Assembly (NCBI GenBank): GCA_937926205.1
Contig: CALEYL010000075.1
Coordinates: 1 to 64,000, forward strand
DNA length: 64,000 nucleotides
Source: an uncultured Saprospiraceae bacterium
GTDB lineage: Bacteria > Bacteroidota > Bacteroidia > Chitinophagales > Saprospiraceae
Reading direction: 5' to 3'
The notes under the pieces are model-generated. The model made no database searches. It was not told where the DNA came from and worked only from the letters and a program-made list of their open reading frames with translations. Shown one piece after another: positions 52,506 through 61,389 of this stretch (within the stretch, counting starts at the first letter, position 1; every line of letters begins with the position of its first letter). The position numbers and the translations under genes are program-made.

Positions 52506-52656
52506 ATGAGGGTGTCTAAAAAGGCAAAATGCAAATGAGCAAATAGGCAAAATTTACCCGAAAAACAGTTTTTTACTGAAAACCATTTCAATAGCCATTG
52601 CAAACTTGCCTTCCCGCTGAGCGGGACAAGTTTTGCCTCTTTTCAGACACCCTCAT
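52506..52656. mobile_element. MITE-like element with long terminal inverted repeats
   Basis: ATGAGGGTGTCT (52506-52517) is the exact complement of AGACACCCTCAT (52645-52656). Further in, AGGCAAAA (52522-52529) pairs with TTTTGCCT (52631-52638), so about 24 of the terminal bases are nearly perfect inverted repeats. The 151-base unit has no coding frame. Inside are GCAAA-type motifs and a CCCGC-TGA-GCGGG mini-hairpin. Size and termini fit a non-autonomous transposable element; no transposase of the same termini is in the window. A large intergenic terminator is the alternative. Confidence 0.5.
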
Positions 52657-52662
52657 ATGCTG

Positions 52663-52697
52663 TCTAAAATCTAAAGTCTAAAATCTTACATCTAACA
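52663..52697. repeat. Five tandem heptamers (TCTAAAA-like)
   Basis: TCTAAAA, TCTAAAG, TCTAAAA, TCTTACA, TCTAACA in exact 7-base register, ending 3 bases before the stop codon of the EF-G2 gene on the minus strand. Confidence 0.65.
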
Positions 52698-52700
52698 AAA

Positions 52701-54827
52701 TCAATGATCCCCCGCCTCTTCCTTGTGCGCATCCATCAGTTTATGCTGGATGTCTGAAGGAACAGCATTGTATTCAGCAAACTGCATGTGGAATTTTGCC
52801 TTGCCCTGTGACAGAGAGCGCAGGGTAGACGAATATTTGTACAGTTCTGCTAAAGGCACACGGGCCATGATCTTCTGATAATGTCCCTCTGAACCCATGC
52901 CCTGAATGATGGCCCTGCGTGTTTGCAGGTCGCCCATAACATCGCCCATCACGTCATCGGAGCACAGGATTTCAAGGTCGTAAATCGGCTCCAGCAACTG
53001 TGGCGCCGCTTCACCGAAACCTTCCTTAAAAGCCATGGTACCAGCGAGCATAAAGGCCATATCGTTGGAATCTACCGGGTGCATCTTTCCGTCATAAATG
53101 GATACACGAATATCCTGACAATTGGAGCCGGTGAGTGGTCCTTCTTCCATTTTATTCATCACCCCCTTTTTGATGGCGTTGGAGAATTTGCTGTCAATGG
53201 ACCCGCCAACGATGCACCAATAAAAAGCAAGCGTTCCGCCCCAGGGCAGTTCTTCTATTTCCTTATTCCGCACTGTAAGTCCGGCGGGATCGGGCATTCC
53301 ATCGTGATAGGGTTCTATCCGCAGGTGCACTTCCGCAAATTGTCCGGCTCCACCTGTTTGCTTTTTGTGGCGATACATGGTATTGGCCGGCTTGGTGATG
53401 GTTTCCCGGTAAGGAATACGCGGCGGCAAAAATTCCATGGTCACATCGTTTACCTTTTCTATTCGGTAACGTGTGATGTCCAGATGCAATTCGCCCTGAC
53501 CATGCAGCAGCGTTTGTTTCAGCGTTTTGGATTGTTCCAAAACCAATGTAGGATCTTCTTCGGCAATGCTGTGCAGGGCTTTCATCAGCTTTTCCATGTC
53601 GTTTTTGCTTGGCGGCTGGATGGCGACGTGGATGCGCGATTCCGGGAAGTGAATAGGATCAATTTCCCGATCCGTGCCCTTGGTATTCAGCGTGTTATTG
53701 GTGTGTGAGTTTTTCAATTTAACGGTGACACCGATATCGCCGGCACGCAATTCATCTACGTTATCGCGGTTTTTGCCATTGGCAATGTACAACTGGCCAA
53801 AGCGTTCTGAACTGCGGTTGCTGGCGTTGACCAGTTCATCTCCGGCTTTCAGCACACCGGAATAGATTTTAAAATAGGAAACGAGTCCAACTTTAGGCTC
53901 AGAAATGGTTTTGAAAATAAAGGCGGTAACCGGGCCTTCTGATTTACAGGCCAGTGTGCCCCCTCCAACGAGGTCTGCATCAGGGCGTTCAGCGGGAGAA
54001 GGGCAAACGTCATTGATGAAACCCATGATGCGGCCACTACCCATGTTCTCCGTTGCAGAGCAACAAAAAACGGGGACGATCTGCTGGTGTGCTATGGCCA
54101 GGCGCAAGCCCGCCGTCAGGTCTTCTTCAGAAAGGGTTCCTTCTTCAAAGAATTTTTCCATCAGGCCTTCCTCATTTTCAGCAGCTGCTTCAACAAGCGC
54201 ATTGTGCATTTCCATGGCACGGTCTTTCTCGGATGCAGGAATGTCCTGCTTCTCCGGTTTGCCGCCGCCGGGAGGAAACACATACATGACCATCATCAAA
54301 GCATCAATAATGGCATTGAAGCCATTGCCCTGATTAAGAGGATATTGTACCGGAATTACTTTGGAGCCGAAACGCGCACGCGCTTGTTCGAGGGTATTGT
54401 CAAAATCAGCTTTTTCGTGATCGATCTGATTGACAACAAATATAGCCGGTGTCTTAAAAGACTCGATGTATTCCCAGATGATTTCTGTTCCTACTTCCAC
54501 GCCCTGTTTGGTATTGAGGATCATCAGCGCTGTGTCGGCGACTTTGAGGGAAGCTACGATTTCCCCTACAAAGTCGTCAAGGCCCGGCGTATCTATGATA
54601 TTGATTTTAGAATCTTTCCAATTGGCGTGCAACAAAGTACTGAAGATGGAATTACCCCGTTCCTGTTCGATGTTGGTGTAATCGGAAATGGTGTTGCCTT
54701 CTTCCACCTTTCCACGGCGGCTGATGGACTTTGCTTCAAATAGCATCGTTTCTGCAAAGGTCGTCTTTCCTGAACCGGAATGTCCTAACAGTACCACATT
54801 TCGAATGTTTCTTGTGTCAAAGCTCAT
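52701..54827 (-). CDS. Elongation factor G paralogue (EF-G2-like) lacking the catalytic His
   Basis: A 708-residue protein with the five-domain EF-G layout. G1 is GHSGSGKTT (15-23). Switch I reads IEQERGNSIFSTL rather than the usual RGITI. G3 is DTPGLDDF, so the GTPase-activating His of DTPGH is Leu83. G4 is NQID (133-136) instead of NKxD. Domains II-V follow, with IHVAIQPPSKNDMEKL. This matches EF-G2 paralogues of Bacteroidota, reported in Bacteroides to work without GTP hydrolysis and to aid growth under energy limitation. It is a paralogue of the housekeeping fusA, not a substitute. Confidence 0.88.
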   Translation of the reverse strand: MSFDTRNIRNVVLLGHSGSGKTTFAETMLFEAKSISRRGKVEEGNTISDYTNIEQERGNSIFSTLLHANWKDSKINIIDTPGLDDFVGEIVASLKVADTALMILNTKQGVEVGTEIIWEYIESFKTPAIFVVNQIDHEKADFDNTLEQARARFGSKVIPVQYPLNQGNGFNAIIDALMMVMYVFPPGGGKPEKQDIPASEKDRAMEMHNALVEAAAENEEGLMEKFFEEGTLSEEDLTAGLRLAIAHQQIVPVFCCSATENMGSGRIMGFINDVCPSPAERPDADLVGGGTLACKSEGPVTAFIFKTISEPKVGLVSYFKIYSGVLKAGDELVNASNRSSERFGQLYIANGKNRDNVDELRAGDIGVTVKLKNSHTNNTLNTKGTDREIDPIHFPESRIHVAIQPPSKNDMEKLMKALHSIAEEDPTLVLEQSKTLKQTLLHGQGELHLDITRYRIEKVNDVTMEFLPPRIPYRETITKPANTMYRHKKQTGGAGQFAEVHLRIEPYHDGMPDPAGLTVRNKEIEELPWGGTLAFYWCIVGGSIDSKFSNAIKKGVMNKMEEGPLTGSNCQDIRVSIYDGKMHPVDSNDMAFMLAGTMAFKEGFGEAAPQLLEPIYDLEILCSDDVMGDVMGDLQTRRAIIQGMGSEGHYQKIMARVPLAELYKYSSTLRSLSQGKAKFHMQFAEYNAVPSDIQHKLMDAHKEEAGDH

Positions 54828-54955
54828 ACGGACTTCGTTTTATGGATTTGGTTAGACAAAAAATCTTTCCTCATTGAATTTCGCCTAATGATAAAATGAT
54901 ATTTTAACTTGAGCAAGTTTTCGGCAACGAAATTGCGAACCAAATCTATTTTGGC

Positions 54956-55822
54956 ATGAATGAAGTAAAATACTGTTATCTCAACGGCGAACTGACTCCC
55001 GTTGCGACGGCCACAATTGGCGTCGGCGACCTGGCATTGTTGCGCGGCTATGGTGTTTTCGACTTTCTGGCCGTCAGGAAAAGCACACCGCTGTTCCTCG
55101 ACGATTACATAGCGCGATTTGGGCGATCGGCAGCCATGCTCGGGCTCCAGGTTCCTTTTACGGCAGCTGCACTCCGCGACATGGTTTGGTCGCTTGTGCG
55201 GCTGAATGGCCTGGAAGATGCCGGCATCCGGATGGTGCTCACCGGCGGCTATTCCGAAGACGGCTTTTTACCTGCTGTTCCCAATCTGATCATCCTGGAA
55301 CACTACCTGCCGCCAAGGAATGAAGATTTCTGGAACCGGGGGATCAAAATGCTGACTTATGCTCATCAACGGGAGATGCCGGAGGCCAAAAGCATCAATT
55401 ACCTCACCGGCATCCGGGTACATGAGATGTTGACACAAGCCGGCGCAGCGGAAGCTCTGTTTCACGACAATGGCTGGATTCGCGAGTCTGCCCGCTCTAA
55501 TTTTTTCATAGTCAGTGCACAGGGAAGGCTCATTACCCCGGAAAAAAAGGTGCTTCACGGCATCACCCGGCAGCGGATTCTCCAGTCGGCCGGTTATATA
55601 ATTGACATCGAAACCAGAGAAATTGCCATAGAGGAAGTTTACGCCGCCAGAGAAGCATTCATTGCCAGCACCACCAAAGGGAATCTGCCGGTCGTCCAGG
55701 TAGACGACCATCTGATCGGTAATGGCAAGCCTGGCGCAGTGACAAAAACCATTCTGGAATTACTGGACCGGCAAATTGCAGAACATATTTCACAGGCAGC
55801 GATGTCCAATCAAAATGTCTGA
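54956..55822 (+). CDS. Class IV aminotransferase (fold type IV PLP enzyme)
   Basis: A 288-residue fold-type IV PLP enzyme. Y near RGYGVFDFL, the Schiff-base Lys in PEAKSINYL, the Glu in WIRESARSNFF that contacts the pyridine nitrogen, and the phosphate-binding loop HGITRQR are all present. The family covers branched-chain aminotransferases, D-amino-acid transaminases and aminodeoxychorismate lyase; the length and lack of a BCAT-type insert lean to the DAAT/ADCL side, unresolved. ATG 54956 gives MNEVKYCYLNG, the typical start. It ends 18 bases before the copper-monooxygenase gene. Confidence 0.88.
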   Translation: MNEVKYCYLNGELTPVATATIGVGDLALLRGYGVFDFLAVRKSTPLFLDDYIARFGRSAAMLGLQVPFTAAALRDMVWSLVRLNGLEDAGIRMVLTGGYSEDGFLPAVPNLIILEHYLPPRNEDFWNRGIKMLTYAHQREMPEAKSINYLTGIRVHEMLTQAGAAEALFHDNGWIRESARSNFFIVSAQGRLITPEKKVLHGITRQRILQSAGYIIDIETREIAIEEVYAAREAFIASTTKGNLPVVQVDDHLIGNGKPGAVTKTILELLDRQIAEHISQAAMSNQNV

Positions 55823-55840
55823 GAAATACCTTTTATTCAG

Positions 55841-57187
55841 ATGCTAAACAGAATATCAGCCATTTTTCTTTTTCTGCTTTTTGCCCTGACTGCAGCCGGG
55901 CAAAAATCTGGCGGGCCGGCAAACGATGCCCCGTCTGCAGTGGTGTTGGAAACTGCATCCGGCAAACAGCGCGCTGAATTTACCTATTACCAGGACATCA
56001 AACCCATCATTGACAAGCATTGCGCCGTTTGCCATCGGGAAGGGCAGGCCGCTCCTTTTTCCCTGACTTCGTATGAAGCTGTGCAAAAAAGGGCCCGTTT
56101 TATTGAAATGGCTGTAGAATCGCGCTATATGCCCCCGTGGTATGCAGATCCTTCTTTTCGGACGTTTCACAACGAAAACAGGTTGAGTGATGCAGAGATT
56201 CAACTGATTGCTGACTGGGTAAAAACAGGGGCAAAACGGGGCAAAGTCCCCAAAACCCCAGCTGTAGAAAACGAGGATGCCAATCTGCTGCCCGAGCCGG
56301 ACTTGCGTCTGTATATGCAAAAGCCCTTCGAAATTCCCGGCGACAACAGCGAGCAATTTCGGATTTTCATCATACCGACCCATGCCGAAGAAGATTTATT
56401 TGTACGCGGTATTGGCTTCCAGCCCGGCAACCTCAGGCAGGCACACCATGCCCGTCTGATGATTGACACCACCAATCTGCTCCGCGATGACGACGGCGCC
56501 ACCGCCGGCGACCCGAATACAGCGTTTACCCGGCTGAATGTAAAAATGGCGGAAGAATTTTGGCACGGTTGGGTACCCGGTAATTTTCCTATACTTTACC
56601 CGGAAGGGTTTGGAAAAAAATTGCCTGAAAACGCCGACATCGTTTTAAACATGCACTACTCCCCTACTCCCATCCCCGCTACCGATCAGTCTGAAGTCAG
56701 CTTGTATCTGTGCCGGGAAAAACCCCGCCGGCTGGTCAAAACATTTGCCCTTGGCGAAGAATGGATTACGAACCAGCCCTTCGTCATCCCGGCCAATACA
56801 GAAGTCCGTTTTTACATGCGTTCCCCCATGTTGCCCGCCGATTTGTCAATTGCTACGGTTATGCCGCACATGCACCTGCTGGGCAAAAGCTTTAAAGCCT
56901 ATGCCATTACGCCACAGGGAGCATTTATTCCGCTGGTGTACATTCCGGCATGGGACTTTAAATGGCAAATGATTTATCAGTTTGAAAAATTGCTGAAATT
57001 GCCGAAAGGCAGCGTTATTTACGCAGAAGCCGTCTACAACAACACAAGCGAAAATGAATTAAACCCCAGTAATCCCCCTGTGCATGTCGGTTACGGCTGG
57101 GGCACCAAAGATGAAATGATGAATTTAATTTTTGAATTTTTAGACTACGAAGAGGGGGATGAAACGTTGAATTTATTTAAAAAATAA
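55841..57187 (+). CDS. Cytochrome c fused to a copper type II (PHM/DBM-like) monooxygenase domain
   Basis: A 448-residue protein. It has a signal peptide (about 1-20, ending TAAGQ) and an N-terminal cytochrome-c-like domain with the heme-attachment motif C61-A-V-C64-H65 and YMPPW. A PHM/dopamine-beta-monooxygenase-like core follows, with one copper site made by H202, H203 and H272, and the second by H343, H345 (PHMHLLG) and a Met at 426/427 (DEMMN). This order matches all six PHM copper ligands. It would be a periplasmic copper monooxygenase taking electrons through its own heme (inference). Substrate unknown. The gene lies 18 bases after the class IV aminotransferase. Confidence 0.88.
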   Translation: MLNRISAIFLFLLFALTAAGQKSGGPANDAPSAVVLETASGKQRAEFTYYQDIKPIIDKHCAVCHREGQAAPFSLTSYEAVQKRARFIEMAVESRYMPPWYADPSFRTFHNENRLSDAEIQLIADWVKTGAKRGKVPKTPAVENEDANLLPEPDLRLYMQKPFEIPGDNSEQFRIFIIPTHAEEDLFVRGIGFQPGNLRQAHHARLMIDTTNLLRDDDGATAGDPNTAFTRLNVKMAEEFWHGWVPGNFPILYPEGFGKKLPENADIVLNMHYSPTPIPATDQSEVSLYLCREKPRRLVKTFALGEEWITNQPFVIPANTEVRFYMRSPMLPADLSIATVMPHMHLLGKSFKAYAITPQGAFIPLVYIPAWDFKWQMIYQFEKLLKLPKGSVIYAEAVYNNTSENELNPSNPPVHVGYGWGTKDEMMNLIFEFLDYEEGDETLNLFKK

Positions 57188-57213
57188 GCTTGTTCACTCA
57201 AAATCATAAAGTT

Positions 57214-57969
57214 ATGAAAAACGCATTACTCTTTTTTGCTTTGGCCGTTGCCGGAAACCTTCTGGCGCAGGCAGACGCTTCCATGACCAACAGCCTACGC
57301 GATGACATCAACAGCGGCAATCTGGAACCTTCGGCGTACCGCATCATCTATGGGGTGCCTCAGGAATCCGGAAAAGTACAGGGCGATGTATATCTGGATA
57401 TTGAATGGCAGAAAGCCGATGTCTGGTTTTATCCGGAAGTTGTTGCACGCTATGATCCAAAGGCTTCCGATAAAGTATCCAGCCTGCCCATCCGCATTGA
57501 CCTTGGAAATCAATACGTTGAGTTTAAGCTCCCGGAAGGCGTGAAAGCGATTGAAGGTGCTTCCATTAAACGCATTGAAATACAAAATGGCGGCAGTGTG
57601 CGCACTTTGGAAAATTTGAAGCAATACGGTGTAAAAAATACAGACATGGAAGGCTTCGCAGAAATCATTTCGGATGGCAAAATTAAGGTGGTAAAACACA
57701 TCAAATTATGGTTGAAACAACCTACCTACAATGTTGCGCTTAATGTGGGTGAACGCGATGCCAAGTTGGTCAAAAGCAAAGAATATTACGTTGTAAACCA
57801 ACGAAATAACAGCATTACCTTAGAAAAATTCAAACCCAGTAAGGGCTGGCTTAAGAAAACTACAAAAAGCAAAGCCAAAAAAGTAGAAGCCTACATGCGC
57901 GACCAACAACTCGACCCCAAAAAAGACGCCGATTTGTCGAATATCCTGGCTTATTACAATGGTTTGTGA
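57214..57969 (+). CDS. Secreted hypothetical protein downstream of the copper monooxygenase
   Basis: I chose ATG 57214, which gives a signal peptide (MKNALLFFALAVAGNLLAQ) and 251 residues. The mature part has a beta-rich N-terminal half (DVYLDIEWQKADVWFYPEVVARY) and a basic C-terminal segment (KKTTKSKAKKVEAYMRDQQL). I do not recognise the family. It starts 26 bases after the monooxygenase gene, so it may be its accessory subunit. It ends before two inverted repeats at 57986 and 58170. Confidence 0.7.
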   Translation: MKNALLFFALAVAGNLLAQADASMTNSLRDDINSGNLEPSAYRIIYGVPQESGKVQGDVYLDIEWQKADVWFYPEVVARYDPKASDKVSSLPIRIDLGNQYVEFKLPEGVKAIEGASIKRIEIQNGGSVRTLENLKQYGVKNTDMEGFAEIISDGKIKVVKHIKLWLKQPTYNVALNVGERDAKLVKSKEYYVVNQRNNSITLEKFKPSKGWLKKTTKSKAKKVEAYMRDQQLDPKKDADLSNILAYYNGL

Positions 57970-57985
57970 TTTTGTGGATGTTTAT

Positions 57986-58029
57986 TTGTACCTGCAGGCC
58001 CATAGATACGCACGGGTCGGCAGGTACAA
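57986..58029. repeat. 10-bp inverted repeat downstream of 57969
   Basis: TTGTACCTGC (57986-57995) and GCAGGTACAA (58020-58029), perfect, 24-base loop containing CCC/GGG. It starts 16 bases after a stop codon. No T-run, so a terminator role is uncertain. Confidence 0.55.
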
Positions 58030-58169
58030 CCAATCATGCGAACAATGGATTGCAAATAACGTTGCCGTGGTAACATACTGCAGTTTTAACCTCTGAAAAT
58101 TTCACCCGGACCTATAAAGCGAAAAACCCTTCCTAACAAAAGTTAAAATCCTCATTACGAAGAAAAACC

Positions 58170-58236
58170 GGCTGTGTTCAGCAATTGAAATGGTTAGCAT
58201 GAAACGTTAACATGACCACCAATGCTGAACACAGCC
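58170..58236. repeat. 14-bp inverted repeat (GGCTGTGTTCAGCA)
   Basis: GGCTGTGTTCAGCA (58170-58183) and TGCTGAACACAGCC (58223-58236), perfect, with further partial pairing (ATTG/CAAT, TGGT/ACCA) inside the 39-base loop. It lies 20 bases past the M60-like gene's stop, on its downstream side, so it may end that transcript; no T-run is obvious. The gap 57970-58256 holds otherwise only unstructured sequence. Confidence 0.55.
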
Positions 58237-58256
58237 CAGATTGCACGAAACATAGT

Positions 58257-61200
58257 TTACTTCAAAACCGTAAACTTCGCAGCCAAATTCTTCCTCCCGT
58301 TGGAAAAGCGGACGAAGTAAATACCGCTGCTGAATCGGCTCACATCAATGTCCAGGGAATGAATGCCTTTGGCAAACTCATCATTGGCAACCACTGCCAA
58401 CTGTTGACCTAAAGTATTGAAAACCACAACATCCAAAGGCATGCTCTCTGCGAGACTGAACTGAACCTTCAAATGGTCGCTGGCCGGAACGGGAAAAACG
58501 CGCAATTCGGTCAAGCCTTCCAATTCCTTCACGGCCGTAGTGCCTTCCACACCAAATAGTTCAGTAAACTCATCAACGAATTCGCCTCCTTCGAAAAGGA
58601 CAATTCCATCCGGATCTAACAGTCGGTAATAACCCAGGCCATAACTACAACAAATGCCATCGCCGTAAGAATCATAGATCGTGAAAGTGTAACAATCATC
58701 TGCAGGGATTGTAATCGCTTCCTCATAGAGGGAGTCTTGCACGGTATAGCCTCCGCCCTGGGCGATAAGATTCCCGGCATTGTCTCTGAAATCCCAGGAT
58801 GTTTCCCCCGGGTAGGTGTCCGTATGAATTTCCAGCGTGAGGTTGTAGAAATTGGTATGGTTTACTTCCGTTACTTCTACAAAGAGCGTATTGTCGGAGG
58901 CGTTGCCGTCTGACATGCCGTTGACAGAGGTGATTCTGAATTCGATTTCCGAGGTCTCCGTGATCGTAATGTCGTTAAAAGTCAGGCTGCCATATTCGAG
59001 CGTGTTCAGCGATCCCGTCCAGGCTATGTTCTGGTTCAGCGTCCCGTTCACATACAGTTCGACAGAGATGCTGGTCATTTCCGTCAGGCTGAAATTTCCA
59101 AACTCCACCACGGGTGCAAAGGTCAAAGATCCGCAGAAGGTTGTTGGAATTCCCTCAGAATTGACGACGCCCGCATTGTTCTCTTCGGCTATGCCCAAAC
59201 AGGTCAGGTTGAGTGCCGGGGCGCTTCCATCGTTACCATAGTATAAGATCAAAATATCGCTCAAAACCTGATGAATACTGGCGGCTTTGTCCTCGTCGTA
59301 GGTCTGGGCGGTCACATAAAACCAGCCCTCGCCGTAGTCGAAATTATTGCCTGAGTAGTTAAGAAAATTTGGGTATAGTTCCTGCGAAAATGCTACAAAC
59401 GCATTGTAATCAGCCGGGATTAACTGCCGGTACTGGTGCAGCCTGCACTTGATTTCATCGGACAGAGGGATGTTGTTGTCCGCCATTTTTTGCGCCAATG
59501 CAGCCTGGTCGTTGGGGTGGATGCCCCAAAAATGGAACAACGGCCTTAAGTCTACGCCGACAGCCTTGGACATCCTGAAAATCCGGTCGTCCTGCGGCTG
59601 GTCGTTTACAGGAAAGGGCATCCCTGCATCAGCAGCGTCGCTCTCTGACTTCCAAAACGCCTCTAACGCTTCCCAGCCAAACATTTCCGCCACATCAACA
59701 TAGTGAGCATAGCCACGGTGCTGATAGCGCACTTCGTTTTTGTTACAGTTGCAAGTATTCCTAGGCAAGCCTTCGTGGAAGGTATCCGAAATCAAGCGGG
59801 TTCGGGTAATGTTGTCCCTTGTGGAGGGCAAATACGGCCAGTAATCGGCAAAAGACAGGTAGAAAGCCGAGTCTATAGAGATGTCGTAGCACTTGTTGAG
59901 CACCGGCACATAGAGTAGGTTTACGATGGCTTCCGTCTCCCCTGCAAATTTCGAAATGGCCACCTCGTGACCCAATTCATGGAAATGGGTATCATGTCCA
60001 TACGCCGGTCCAAGCATGATGGGATGCGTCGGTATGCCATTCGTGGCCGAATTAGGATTGTAAGGTGTATTGGACATGGGGTATCCCGGGAAATAGGCGC
60101 CGCCCCTGATGAGAACATCGAATTGCAGGTAATTCTTGTGCCTGTCGGCAACCCTTGGTCTGCCCAATAAATCGGACACGACATCCATGCTTTTGTCCCA
60201 CTCCTCCATCAGTGTTTCGGGGTCGTCAAAATTGTAAATCCAACTGGTCGGCACTTGCATCATGAATTTGTCGGACTCAAAATCAGCCCACGGCGCCTGG
60301 CGGTTTCGCTCCACTTGCAGCCATTCCGTCAGGGAAGTTTCATGAAATGTTTTTTTAGAATAAAACGGAGACCTCACTACGTTTTTGAGCGCAATCTCCA
60401 CCAGTCCCTCGTCCACGCCCAGGGGGATTTCCACATAAATTCCGCCACCGAGCGGGTTGGCAATTTTCGTGATCGTTTCACTCACATCATAGACAATGGA
60501 AACCCGGTCGAAACGCTTAAAATTGCTCTTATTCGATAGATCCCAATAATGCGCCCCAACCCTTATTTTGATTCCTTTTCCCAACAATGATGGCGGAACG
60601 ATCACTTCTGCAATGCTCCCGGGGGCAAGGTAACACCCGGTGGGCCGCACCACATTCTCATTTCCGATGTTGGCCCACGGCTGAGTGCCACTGGCGAGCA
60701 TGTAAGCACATTTCACTGTCACATTCTCGACCGCATTTGGGTCTGTCGGAACGTCCACAAAACCCGGAAAGTAATGGCAGGTCTGGAAAAATTTACCATC
60801 CAGCAAACCAGGGTTGCCATCCAGCCAGGCTGCGTTATGATAGGCAAAATCAATCAGCCCCTGCTGAATCAGCACCATGTTCCTGTGCAGGTTCAATCCA
60901 TCACCACTGTACTGTTTATTGAAGCCGTTTTTGGTATTATTGGAAACAAAAATCGCCTGGTAAGTAGCGTCAAATAACGCGATCAGTTCAAAGGATTTTG
61001 CCACTGATTCGCTGTCGGTGGTAAGGGCTTCCTCCATGTTTGCAAGCAGCAGGTCGTGGTTTGCAGCCAGTTCTGCATCGCTCAAAACCGCTACGCCGTT
61101 GATGTGATCGGTGAGACTTTGAAGGATGTCCTTGTAGTCTTGCGGCGAAACCATTGCATTAAAAGTTAGTTTTGCTTGTGGTATGGAAGAGCCATTGGCA

Positions 61201-61271
61201 AAAAAAGCTAAAAACAGCTGCGAACTCACTACCAGAGCAATGCAGATTTTTCTTTGTAAGGAATTGAGCAT
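58257..61271 (-). CDS. Giant secreted M60-like metallopeptidase with T9SS tail
   Basis: A 1004-residue protein with a signal peptide (about 1-28). A central zinc-peptidase domain carries H431-E-L-G-H435 and a downstream Glu at 447 (ETEAIVNLL), the HExxH-x11-E pattern of M60/enhancin-type enzymes that cleave O-glycosylated proteins. Upstream of it is a beta-sandwich (about 210-330, IKIRVGAHYWDLSN) as in M60 proteins. Downstream lie beta-sandwich modules (about 690-900) and a T9SS sorting domain (about 915-1004, LRVFPVPASDHLKVQF). It would be surface-exposed or secreted. The mucin-type substrate is inference from the family. Confidence 0.88.
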   Translation of the reverse strand: MLNSLQRKICIALVVSSQLFLAFFANGSSIPQAKLTFNAMVSPQDYKDILQSLTDHINGVAVLSDAELAANHDLLLANMEEALTTDSESVAKSFELIALFDATYQAIFVSNNTKNGFNKQYSGDGLNLHRNMVLIQQGLIDFAYHNAAWLDGNPGLLDGKFFQTCHYFPGFVDVPTDPNAVENVTVKCAYMLASGTQPWANIGNENVVRPTGCYLAPGSIAEVIVPPSLLGKGIKIRVGAHYWDLSNKSNFKRFDRVSIVYDVSETITKIANPLGGGIYVEIPLGVDEGLVEIALKNVVRSPFYSKKTFHETSLTEWLQVERNRQAPWADFESDKFMMQVPTSWIYNFDDPETLMEEWDKSMDVVSDLLGRPRVADRHKNYLQFDVLIRGGAYFPGYPMSNTPYNPNSATNGIPTHPIMLGPAYGHDTHFHELGHEVAISKFAGETEAIVNLLYVPVLNKCYDISIDSAFYLSFADYWPYLPSTRDNITRTRLISDTFHEGLPRNTCNCNKNEVRYQHRGYAHYVDVAEMFGWEALEAFWKSESDAADAGMPFPVNDQPQDDRIFRMSKAVGVDLRPLFHFWGIHPNDQAALAQKMADNNIPLSDEIKCRLHQYRQLIPADYNAFVAFSQELYPNFLNYSGNNFDYGEGWFYVTAQTYDEDKAASIHQVLSDILILYYGNDGSAPALNLTCLGIAEENNAGVVNSEGIPTTFCGSLTFAPVVEFGNFSLTEMTSISVELYVNGTLNQNIAWTGSLNTLEYGSLTFNDITITETSEIEFRITSVNGMSDGNASDNTLFVEVTEVNHTNFYNLTLEIHTDTYPGETSWDFRDNAGNLIAQGGGYTVQDSLYEEAITIPADDCYTFTIYDSYGDGICCSYGLGYYRLLDPDGIVLFEGGEFVDEFTELFGVEGTTAVKELEGLTELRVFPVPASDHLKVQFSLAESMPLDVVVFNTLGQQLAVVANDEFAKGIHSLDIDVSRFSSGIYFVRFSNGRKNLAAKFTVLK

Positions 61272-61389
61272 TGTTCAATATTTTATTTCAGAATATAGAT
61301 AAAATCAATTTTTGACAACCAGTTCAAATGGCATAAGCATTTTCCCCTGCCAAAAATGGACAGAAAACAGGAGCCTTGACTACAGGCTT

